This document shows positions 1-6,905 of a DNA stretch of 32,659 bases, piece by piece. Each line of letters opens with the position of its first letter. Positions within the stretch are counted from its first letter, which is position 1. Source of the stretch: Spirosoma endbachense (GTDB taxonomy: Bacteria; Bacteroidota; Bacteroidia; Cytophagales; Spirosomataceae); assembly GCF_010233585.1 (NCBI RefSeq), contig NZ_CP045997.1, positions 8,298,885-8,331,543 on the forward strand, read 5' to 3'. The position numbers and the translations under genes were made by a program. Under the pieces are notes generated by a model. The model saw nothing but the letters and a program-made list of their open reading frames with translations. It was not told the DNA's origin and made no database searches.

Positions 1-111
1 CATTTTGCCTTGAAAGGGCGGTTATACCTCAAAGCCCTGCAAGCGGCTTTTGCGGAACTGGCCGTCCTCAAAAATCAACTCAGCCAACATCCACAAATGG
101 AGTTGGCGTAA
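1..111 (+). CDS. C-terminal tail of an unidentified protein (5' end outside window)
   Basis: Frame 1 is open from the first base and ends at TAA 109-111, giving 36 residues rich in Ala, Leu, Lys and Gln, consistent with an amphipathic C-terminal helix. It ends 16 bp before the ATG of the YgiQ-like gene on the same strand, so the two may be co-transcribed. The tail is too short to assign a family. Its presence argues against starting the next gene at the upstream TTG (position 50), because that would overlap this frame by 62 bp. Confidence 0.6.
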   Translation, partial: HFALKGRLYLKALQAAFAELAVLKNQLSQHPQMELA

Positions 112-127
112 CATCAGTTATTTACTC

Positions 128-2023
128 ATGATTGAAAGACCCATTACAGACTGGTTGCCTCTGACAATGAAAGAAGTCGAGAAAAGAGGCTGGGACGAAG
201 TTGACATCATACTGGTGTCGGGCGATGCCTACGTAGACCACCCAGCTTTTGGAACCGCTGTGATTGGCCGAATCATGGAAAGCGAAGGGTTTCGCGTGGC
301 AATTATCGCGCAACCCAACTGGAAAGACGATCTACGCGATTTTAAGAAATTTGGCAAGCCAAAATACTTTTTTGGCGTCACGGCGGGTTGCATGGATTCG
401 ATGGTCAACCACTATACGGCCAACAAACGCCTGCGCTCCAATGACTCCTATACGCCCGGCGGTGAAGCGGGTTTCCGTCCCGACTACGCCACGATTGTTT
501 ATACCAAAATTCTGAAAGAACTCTATCCGGATGTGCCCGTGTTACTCGGTGGCATTGAGGCTTCGTTGCGCCGGGTAACGCATTATGACTATTGGCAGGA
601 CAGATTGATGCCTTCCATTCTGGTTGATGCGGGTGCCGACATGCTGGTATATGGCATGGGCGAGCAACCCCTCCGCGAAATCCTGAAACTAGCGCAGAAA
701 GGTGTACCGTTTTCGTCGATGCGAAACATCAATCAGGTAGCGTTTATGCACGATGCCAGCACCGAACTGCGCGATTATAATAATTGGAATTCGGTCGAGC
801 TGGCCAGCCATGAGGACTGTCTGAAGGATAAAATTAAATATGCGGCCAACTTCAAGATTGTTGAGGTTGAATCGAATAAGTGGCAGGCCAACCGGATTAT
901 CCAAAAAGTAGACGATCAGCTATTGGTCATAAACCCACCGTTCAAGACGATGGACGAGGCCGAGATCGACAAGTCGTTCGATTTGCCATACACCCGAATG
1001 CCTCATCCGAAATACAAAAAGCGGGGACCGATTCCAGCCTACGACATGATTAAATTCTCGGTCAATATGCACCGGGGCTGTTTTGGCGGTTGCAGTTTCT
1101 GCACGATTTCGGCCCATCAGGGCAAGTTTGTTGCCTCCCGGAGTGAAAAGTCGGTGCTGAAAGAAGTCGATGAAATCACAAAACACCCTGAATTCAAGGG
1201 ATATATCTCGGATTTGGGTGGACCATCGGCCAATATGTACAAAATGAAAGGCAAAGACGAGTCGATCTGCGCCCGTTGCCAAAGCCCAAGTTGTATTCAC
1301 CCGGTCATTTGCTCGAACCTCGATACGTCGCACAAACCAATGACAGAATTGTACCGCAAGGTCGACGCCAATCCAAACATCAAAAAGGCGTTTGTTGGCT
1401 CGGGGGTGCGCTATGATCTGCTCGTCGACGATTTCAACAAAAACAACCAGGACGGTAATCACGACGAATACATGGAGCAACTGGTTACGCGCCACGTATC
1501 GGGCCGGTTGAAGGTCGCTCCCGAACATACATCCGACGATACGCTGCGGGTTATGCGAAAGCCGTCGTTCAAATATTTCAAGTTGTTTAAGCAGAAGTAC
1601 GACAAGATTCAGGAGAAGCATAACCTTAAGCAGCCGCTCATTCCATACTTCATTTCGTCGCACCCTGGCTGCGAGGAGCAGGACATGGCCAATCTGGCCG
1701 CAGAAACGAAAGATCTGGGTTTTGAACTCGAGCAGGTGCAGGACTTTACGCCTACGCCCATGACAGTGGCCGAAGTCATCTACTATTCCGGTGTTCATCC
1801 CTATACGCTAAAGCCGGTCAAAACAGCCAAAACGCGGGAAGAAAAGCAGGCACAGAACAACTTTTTCTTCTGGTATAAACCTGAATACAAAAACTGGATT
1901 CGAAATCGCCTGAACAAACTCAATCGTCCCGATTTAGTCGAGCGGCTGTTGGGTAGTCCAAAGAATGAAAATACGGGTAAGCCTGCGTTTCCGGGCAAGT
2001 ATTCAGGCAAGAAAAAACGATAA
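128..2023 (+). CDS. YgiQ family radical SAM protein
   Basis: A 631-residue protein of the YgiQ/UPF0313 family: radical SAM enzymes with an N-terminal domain, a central radical SAM core and a C-terminal DUF3362-type region. The biochemical reaction is not established. The 4Fe-4S motif CxxxCxxC is visible as CFGGCSFC at Cys318, Cys322 and Cys325. The N-terminus (PITDWLPLTMKEVEKRGWDE) and the VAPEHTSD stretch are typical of the family. I chose ATG 128 because the family begins close to this point and because the in-frame TTG at 50 lies inside the preceding gene's tail. E. coli YgiQ is about 100 residues longer. The Lys/Arg-rich C-terminal end is usual. A strong hairpin follows 42 bp after the stop. 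Confidence 0.93.
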   Translation: MIERPITDWLPLTMKEVEKRGWDEVDIILVSGDAYVDHPAFGTAVIGRIMESEGFRVAIIAQPNWKDDLRDFKKFGKPKYFFGVTAGCMDSMVNHYTANKRLRSNDSYTPGGEAGFRPDYATIVYTKILKELYPDVPVLLGGIEASLRRVTHYDYWQDRLMPSILVDAGADMLVYGMGEQPLREILKLAQKGVPFSSMRNINQVAFMHDASTELRDYNNWNSVELASHEDCLKDKIKYAANFKIVEVESNKWQANRIIQKVDDQLLVINPPFKTMDEAEIDKSFDLPYTRMPHPKYKKRGPIPAYDMIKFSVNMHRGCFGGCSFCTISAHQGKFVASRSEKSVLKEVDEITKHPEFKGYISDLGGPSANMYKMKGKDESICARCQSPSCIHPVICSNLDTSHKPMTELYRKVDANPNIKKAFVGSGVRYDLLVDDFNKNNQDGNHDEYMEQLVTRHVSGRLKVAPEHTSDDTLRVMRKPSFKYFKLFKQKYDKIQEKHNLKQPLIPYFISSHPGCEEQDMANLAAETKDLGFELEQVQDFTPTPMTVAEVIYYSGVHPYTLKPVKTAKTREEKQAQNNFFFWYKPEYKNWIRNRLNKLNRPDLVERLLGSPKNENTGKPAFPGKYSGKKKR

Positions 2024-2064
2024 CAGCGTTTTTCTTCGATAGGATTTTATTGCCACGAATCATT

Positions 2065-2115
2065 GAAAAGGCGTCTGCCGTTGCGGTTTCAAACTACAAC
2101 GACAGACGCCTTTTC
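2065..2115. terminator. Bidirectional hairpin terminator
   Basis: Arms 2065-2083 and 2097-2115 form a 19-bp stem with one mismatch and a 13-nt loop. Each arm has an A/T run at its outer end. It lies between the convergent YgiQ (+) and DUF2911 (-) genes and can serve both. Confidence 0.85.
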
Positions 2116-2157
2116 GACTCAGGAACCTTTGCCGACTCGAACGGGTCGGTAAAACCA

Positions 2158-2730
2158 CTATAACGAAATCGGGACTGCTACGGCTGTCGTATCCCAACCC
2201 AAATACATAATGGCGTTTTTATCATCTTTCTTAGCAAACTGAATCGAGAAGTTTTCGAGTGCATTGTCGACTTTCTGTACGGGCACATTAACGCGGGCTA
2301 CGTCCAACGCTTCGTTGTAGCTATAGGCACCCCACTGATCAAGGTCGGAACTGAGAATGATCGTCCACTCTTTTTCATTTGGAATGGTGAGCAAGGCGTA
2401 GTTACCAGCGGGAATTTTCTTCCCTCCGATTGTAACATCCTGATAAAACTTAATTTCGGGCGCTTCATTAGCGCCTGCCCGCCAGACTTTACCGTAAGGG
2501 ACTAATTTGCCGAAAATTTCGCGATTATTTTTGGCAGGCCGTGTGTAGGTAACGCGAACCATCGCCTTATCAGTGCCAATTTTGGCGGGTGCAAATTTGC
2601 GATCATGGGCGTAGTCATCGGGATAATAGGCCATATCCATCGGCGATTTGTCGAGCCCTCTGAAGGTTTGGGCCGTTGCCGCAACAAGCGTAAAACACAG
2701 TAATCCGAAAAGTAAAACTATTTTTTTCAT
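2158..2730 (-). CDS. Secreted DUF2911 domain protein
   Basis: A 190-residue protein of unknown function carrying DUF2911, a family common in secreted or periplasmic proteins of Bacteroidota. The start ATG (2728-2730) opens a classical signal peptide (MKKIVLLFGLLCFTLVAATA, cleavage probably before Gln21). The frame is open further upstream, but that part does not resemble protein of this family and would bury the signal peptide. The mature part contains the family-typical stretches VRVTYTRPAKNNREIFGKLV and VWRAGANEAPEI, and a beta-rich middle with IPAGNYALLTIP. It is read toward the YgiQ gene, with a shared terminator between them, and it lies downstream of glmS on the same strand after a 165-bp gap containing a hairpin. 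Confidence 0.88.
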   Translation of the reverse strand: MKKIVLLFGLLCFTLVAATAQTFRGLDKSPMDMAYYPDDYAHDRKFAPAKIGTDKAMVRVTYTRPAKNNREIFGKLVPYGKVWRAGANEAPEIKFYQDVTIGGKKIPAGNYALLTIPNEKEWTIILSSDLDQWGAYSYNEALDVARVNVPVQKVDNALENFSIQFAKKDDKNAIMYLGWDTTAVAVPISL

Positions 2731-2813
2731 GTATTTACAAAAAGGGGGAACAGTGAACTCTATCAAATTAAACGCTTTATTTTCAACACCTTCGCTCCAG
2801 ACTATACTACCGC

Positions 2814-2849
2814 GCCACGGTTTGTGATGATACACAATGCAACCGTGGC
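2814..2849 (-). terminator. Probable terminator after glmS
   Basis: Arms GCCACGGTT (2814-2822) and AACCGTGGC (2841-2849) pair perfectly, and inner TTGTG/CACAA can extend the helix. It lies 47 bp past the glmS stop and upstream of the DUF2911 start. There is no clear T-run, so attenuation is also possible. Confidence 0.5.
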
Positions 2850-2895
2850 ATGGAAATACAGTTCGGAGCGAAAGTTCAATTTATCAATTTCTTGC

Positions 2896-4734
2896 CTATT
2901 CTACCGTTACTGACTTCGCCAGATTACGTGGCTGGTCGACGTTGCGACCACGCATGACCGCAATGTCGTAAGCAAGCAGTTGCAAAGGAACCACCGATAC
3001 CAGGGGCATCAGCATCTCGTGCACCTTTGGTATTTCGATGGTGAAGTCGACCATACCCGGCAAATGCGTATCGCCCTCGGTCGTAATCGCAATCACGCGG
3101 CCTTTACGAGCCTTTACCTCCTGAATATTTGAAACTACTTTTTCGTAGGAACTATCTTTGGTAGCAATGACTACCACGGGCATATCCTCGTCGATGAGCG
3201 CGATGGGACCGTGTTTCATCTCCGCTGCCGGATACCCTTCGGCATGGATGTAGCTGATTTCTTTCAATTTCAGTGCACCTTCCAGCGCAACCGGAAAGTT
3301 CAGGCCACGGCCGAGGTAAATGAAATTTCGGGCGTAGGTGAAAATGTAAGCAATCTCTTTGATCTTGTCGGCAGCCTGCAATACCCGCTCAACCTTAGCC
3401 GGAATACTTTCCAATTCGGCCAATAACTGCCTGAACAGCGAGTCGGAGATCGTGCCTTTACGTTTAGCAGCAGCCAGCGCCATTAGTGTCAGCACCGTTA
3501 CCTGCGCCGTAAACGCCTTTGTGCTGGCAACGCCAATTTCTGGTCCTGCGTGGGTATAAGCACCGGCGTCTGTTGCCCGCGCAATCGATGAACCAACAAC
3601 ATTACAGACCCCAAAAATCGTAGCTCCTTTCGATTTAGCCAGTTCGATTGCGGCCAGCGTATCGGCCGTTTCACCCGACTGCGAGATGGCAATTACGATA
3701 TCGCCTTCTTTAATGATCGGATTCCGATACCGAAACTCCGACGCATATTCGACTTCAACCGGAATCCGGGCCAGTTCTTCAAAAATATACTCAGCTACCA
3801 AACCGGCGTGCCACGACGTACCGCAACCGATGATCACGATCCGCTTCGACTTGGCCAGTTTATCCAGATAATCACGCAGTCCCCCGAGTTGCAGCATTCC
3901 TTCGTCGGCCTGAACCCGGCCCCGCATGGAGTCGGCAATGGAGCGCGGCTGTTCGAAGATTTCCTTGAGCATGAAATGGTCAAATCCGCCCTTTTCGATG
4001 GCTTCCAGTTCCAGCTCCACCTTATGGACGTAAGGCGTTGTCGTCGCATTATCGAGCGTTACAACGGTCAATTCACCGTTTTTGACAACTGCGATTTCGT
4101 AATCATTCAGGTAAATGACGTCTTTGGTATATTCTACGATCGGCGTTGCATCCGACGCCAGAAAATACTCGCCCTCTCCTACCCCGATCACCAGCGGAGA
4201 TCCTTTACGGGCCGCAATGAGTTGGGTAGGATCAGCTTCGTTCATGATGACGATGGCATAAGCGCCAACAACTTCCTGTAAAGCCAGCCGTACGGCATCT
4301 TCCAGTGTGCCGCCATTATTTTCCCAGATATCTTCAATAAACTGCCCTAAGACTTCGGTATCGGTTTCGCTGGTGAACGTATGCCCTTTTTTAAGCAAGG
4401 CTTGCTTGATAGCCGCATAGTTTTCGATAATACCGTTATGAATAATCGCCAGTTTTCGATGAAAGGAGTAATGCGGGTGCGCGTTTATATCGTTTGGTTC
4501 GCCGTGAGTAGCCCAACGCGTGTGGCCCATCCCAATCGTCGAGTGAAGTTCTTTACCGGCTAGCTCCTGCTCCAGGGCCACCACTTTCCCTTTTTTCTTG
4601 TATACCCGCAGGCCATCCCCATTCATCAGGGCAACGCCCGCACTGTCGTAGCCTCGGTATTCGAGTCGCTTCAGCCCTTTGATCACTAATGGACACGCTT
4701 CACGGTGCCCAACGTATGCCACAATGCCGCACAT
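2896..4734 (-). CDS. glmS: Glutamine--fructose-6-phosphate aminotransferase (isomerizing)
   Basis: A 612-residue full-length GlmS. It converts fructose 6-phosphate and glutamine to glucosamine 6-phosphate in the cytoplasm, the first step toward UDP-GlcNAc, peptidoglycan and lipid A. The protein starts MCGIVAYVGH, so Cys2 is available as the N-terminal nucleophile of the class II glutaminase domain (about residues 1-220). GHTRWATHGEP and HNGIIENY are substrate-binding stretches of that domain. Two SIS sugar-isomerase domains follow (about 290-420 and 460-600), with the signature CGTSWHAG and the phosphate-binding SQSGETADT. The C-terminus DQPRNLAKSVTVE is typical. Length matches E. coli GlmS (609). 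The 252-bp upstream gap shows no recognisable glmS ribozyme, as expected outside Firmicutes. Confidence 0.98.
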   Translation of the reverse strand: MCGIVAYVGHREACPLVIKGLKRLEYRGYDSAGVALMNGDGLRVYKKKGKVVALEQELAGKELHSTIGMGHTRWATHGEPNDINAHPHYSFHRKLAIIHNGIIENYAAIKQALLKKGHTFTSETDTEVLGQFIEDIWENNGGTLEDAVRLALQEVVGAYAIVIMNEADPTQLIAARKGSPLVIGVGEGEYFLASDATPIVEYTKDVIYLNDYEIAVVKNGELTVVTLDNATTTPYVHKVELELEAIEKGGFDHFMLKEIFEQPRSIADSMRGRVQADEGMLQLGGLRDYLDKLAKSKRIVIIGCGTSWHAGLVAEYIFEELARIPVEVEYASEFRYRNPIIKEGDIVIAISQSGETADTLAAIELAKSKGATIFGVCNVVGSSIARATDAGAYTHAGPEIGVASTKAFTAQVTVLTLMALAAAKRKGTISDSLFRQLLAELESIPAKVERVLQAADKIKEIAYIFTYARNFIYLGRGLNFPVALEGALKLKEISYIHAEGYPAAEMKHGPIALIDEDMPVVVIATKDSSYEKVVSNIQEVKARKGRVIAITTEGDTHLPGMVDFTIEIPKVHEMLMPLVSVVPLQLLAYDIAVMRGRNVDQPRNLAKSVTVE

Positions 4735-4889
4735 AGTTCGGTTCTGTTTACGATTTTGGTATTATCCCTTTTTAGGACTTCTATTTGATAGGTTGCCACG
4801 GCTACTAGTTCTGCCCAATAGACCGATGGTACTACGCCAAATGAAAGACTTATTTCTGTCGGTGAGCAATGACTTAGGGCAAAGTAACG

Positions 4890-4916
4890 CCAAAAGCCGG
4901 AATGTCCGGCTTTTGG
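4890..4916 (-). terminator. Hairpin terminator after the GT5-like gene
   Basis: A perfect 11-bp stem (CCAAAAGCCGG at 4890-4900 with CCGGCTTTTGG at 4906-4916) with a 5-nt loop, 71 bp past the stop of the GT5-like gene and 156 bp before the glmS start on the same strand. It would separate the two transcripts. Confidence 0.75.
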
Positions 4917-4986
4917 GTTCATGAGTTTTATCAACTTATCGAGTCATTCAACACGTTTTTGCGCATTAAATGAAGCGATTTTAGAT

Positions 4987-5793
4987 TTAGCCTGCCAGTT
5001 GTGTATACAGATTGAAATACCGTTCGGTTACATCTTCTTCTTCCGTTGCATCGAGTTTGTGTCCAGGCAAATCATTCAGAATGGCATTCAGGCTCTCGCT
5101 TGTTTCTTCTTCAGCCCGAACAACGGCGTCAGCATAAGCACAACCAATCCGAATAAACCCTTGGAAATCGGCGGTTTTCAGTTCAGCCAACATTGAATCA
5201 TCGATATCCATCATGCGGGCTTTTTCGATAATGTCGCCCTCAAAACGGTGATCGAACGAGTTATTATAGACCGTAAAAACCGACTTTGTGTCCTTAAACA
5301 TCGGATCGTTTTTATAGGTCGTTTTCAGGTAAAGTGGAATCAGGGCGGTCATCCAGTCGTTACAGTGAACGATATCAGGCGCCCAACCGAGTTTCTTCAC
5401 CGTCTCCAGAACCCCTTTGCAGAAGAAGATGGCCCGCTCGTCGTTATCGTCATAGAATCGGTTTTCTTTATCGTGGAAGACATACTTACGCTGAAAATAG
5501 TCTTCGTTATCAATAAAATAAACCTGTAATTTGGCCGTCGGAATTGACGCAACTTTAATAATCAACGGTTTTTCTTCATCACCAACGGCGATGTTGATCC
5601 CCGATAGCCGCACAACTTCGTGCAATCGATTTTTGCGTTCATTAATAAGCCCGAAGCGTGGCACTAAAATTCGGATCTCCATTCCTCGCTCCTGCATAGC
5701 CTGTGGCAATTTGCGGACGAAATCGGCAACGTCGGACGTTTTCAGGAAAGGATTGATTTCACTGGCCACGTAAAGGATGCGTAATTTGCTCAT
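4987..5793 (-). CDS. Glycogen/starch synthase-like protein, N-terminal GT5 domain only
   Basis: A 268-residue protein that matches only the N-terminal Rossmann half of GT5 glycogen synthases. It begins with the family pattern KLRILYVASEINPFLKTSDVADF; the canonical ADP-glucose-binding KxGGL is replaced by KTSDV. DIVHCNDWMTALIPLYLKT corresponds to the conserved His-Asn-Asp-Trp region. Normal glycogen synthases are about 480 residues, and the whole C-terminal nucleotide-binding GT-B half is absent, so glucan synthesis is doubtful. The C-terminal 60 residues are acidic and unrelated. From general knowledge, Bacteroidota often carry such a short gene divergent from panC, as here. Role unknown; a regulatory or carbohydrate-sensing function is only a guess. 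Confidence 0.8.
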   Translation of the reverse strand: MSKLRILYVASEINPFLKTSDVADFVRKLPQAMQERGMEIRILVPRFGLINERKNRLHEVVRLSGINIAVGDEEKPLIIKVASIPTAKLQVYFIDNEDYFQRKYVFHDKENRFYDDNDERAIFFCKGVLETVKKLGWAPDIVHCNDWMTALIPLYLKTTYKNDPMFKDTKSVFTVYNNSFDHRFEGDIIEKARMMDIDDSMLAELKTADFQGFIRIGCAYADAVVRAEEETSESLNAILNDLPGHKLDATEEEDVTERYFNLYTQLAG

Positions 5794-5835
5794 AAAAACG
5801 GGCGGGGTGTGTTGTTAAGACTCTCAAAAAACTTG

Positions 5836-5866
5836 CAAAATTATACAATTTTTTCCCGTATTTCAA
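5836..5866 (-). promoter_or_regulatory. Bacteroidota-type promoter for the GT5-like gene
   Basis: On the minus strand, TTG (complement of 5864-5866), a 20-bp spacer and TAATTTTG (complement of 5836-5843) match the Bacteroidota consensus TTTG-N19/21-TAnnTTTG. The start site would fall about 36 bp upstream of the ATG at 5793. No equally good match is seen for panC on the other strand. Confidence 0.45.
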
Positions 5867-5930
5867 TACATTTTATCCAAAAAAGATACCAATCCCGTAT
5901 CATTGCAGCCGAAAAAACTTGCCGACTGTT

Positions 5931-6770
5931 ATGAATCGCTTCGATACCATTGTCGACCTTCGCCGACATCTTTCTACGCTCCGCTCATCGCACAAAATCG
6001 GTCTTGTGCCCACGATGGGTGCCTTACATGAAGGTCACATCAGGCTTGTTGAAAATGCCAAACATGACAATGATCTGGTTGTCAGCACCATCTTCGTCAA
6101 TCCGGTTCAGTTTACAAATGCCGACGACCTGGCCCGCTACCCGCGTACGCTGGAAACAGACGCTCAAAAACTTGAAGCTGCTGGCTGCGACTTCGTTTTC
6201 ACGCCTTCGGTCGACGAAATTTATCCGGAGTCGCCCACAATGCGCTTAAATTTCGGTGATCTGGAAACGCTGATGGAGGGCGCATTCCGGCCCGGCCATT
6301 TCAACGGCGTTGGCATTGTGGTGGGGAAGTTGTTTAATATTATTCAACCCGACCGGGCTTATTTTGGCCAGAAAGATCTTCAACAGGTAGCTGTTGTCCG
6401 TCGCCTGATCCACGATCTGAGCTTTCCCGTTGAATTGGTTCGATGCCCAACCATTCGCGAAGCCGACGGCCTGGCTATGTCTTCCAGAAACCAAAACCTT
6501 ACTTCGGACGAGCGCGTACAGGCTCCGGCCATATTTCAGGCGCTTACACTCGCCCACGACTTACTGATAGAAGGCCAGAGCCCAGCCCAGGCGAAAGCTG
6601 CTGTAACGGGCTTTTTCAGTGGTATTCCTAATTTTCGACTGGAATACGTTGAGGTTGTCAATGCGGATACCATGCAACCCGTTGGCGAAGTATTAGCACC
6701 AGGACAGACAGCGATCTGTCTGGCGGCTCACCTGGGAAGAGTTCGGTTAATCGACAATATGGTGTTTTAA
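5931..6770 (+). CDS. panC: Pantothenate synthetase (pantoate--beta-alanine ligase)
   Basis: A 279-residue cytoplasmic enzyme joining pantoate and beta-alanine with ATP (via pantoyl-adenylate) to make pantothenate, the precursor of coenzyme A. The nucleotidyltransferase motif PTMGALHEGH places His33 and His36 in the HIGH-like ATP site. MSSRNQNL (from residue 183) is the KMSKS-equivalent loop. FVNPVQF and RPGHFNGVG are family stretches, and the length matches E. coli PanC (283). I chose ATG 5931 rather than the in-frame TTG at 5919, because family proteins begin just before the TIVDLRRHL-type helix. panD, often next to panC in Bacteroidota, is not downstream; the next gene is convergent. Confidence 0.96.
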   Translation: MNRFDTIVDLRRHLSTLRSSHKIGLVPTMGALHEGHIRLVENAKHDNDLVVSTIFVNPVQFTNADDLARYPRTLETDAQKLEAAGCDFVFTPSVDEIYPESPTMRLNFGDLETLMEGAFRPGHFNGVGIVVGKLFNIIQPDRAYFGQKDLQQVAVVRRLIHDLSFPVELVRCPTIREADGLAMSSRNQNLTSDERVQAPAIFQALTLAHDLLIEGQSPAQAKAAVTGFFSGIPNFRLEYVEVVNADTMQPVGEVLAPGQTAICLAAHLGRVRLIDNMVF

Positions 6771-6845
6771 GTGTGTAGATTTAGAAACCGACTGATTCGG
6801 GATAAATTGTCTTAGCTACTTTACTCCAATCTTTAGCTTATTAAT

Positions 6846-6883
6846 ACAAAGAAGAGCCACCCAGATGAGTGGCCCTTCTTTGT
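6846..6883. terminator. Bidirectional hairpin terminator
   Basis: Arms 6846-6860 and 6869-6883 form a 15-bp stem with one mismatch and an 8-nt loop. An A-run opens one arm and a T-run closes the other. It lies between the convergent panC (+) and the giant nuclease gene (-). Confidence 0.8.
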
Positions 6884-6905
6884 AATTATTCGTCTTCTGG
6901 TAAGC

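Noticed and set aside
50..127. TTG start extending the YgiQ-like protein by 26 residues
   Set aside because: Overlaps the tail of the preceding gene and adds sequence not seen in the family.
920..1798. 292-codon open frame on the minus strand
   Set aside because: Antisense to the radical SAM gene, which has clear motifs; no recognisable domain in the antisense product.
3808..4281. 157-codon open frame on the plus strand
   Set aside because: Lies fully antisense within glmS and shows no coding character of its own.
4735..4986. glmS ribozyme or riboswitch
   Set aside because: No conserved ribozyme core recognisable; the only clear structure is the terminator of the upstream gene.
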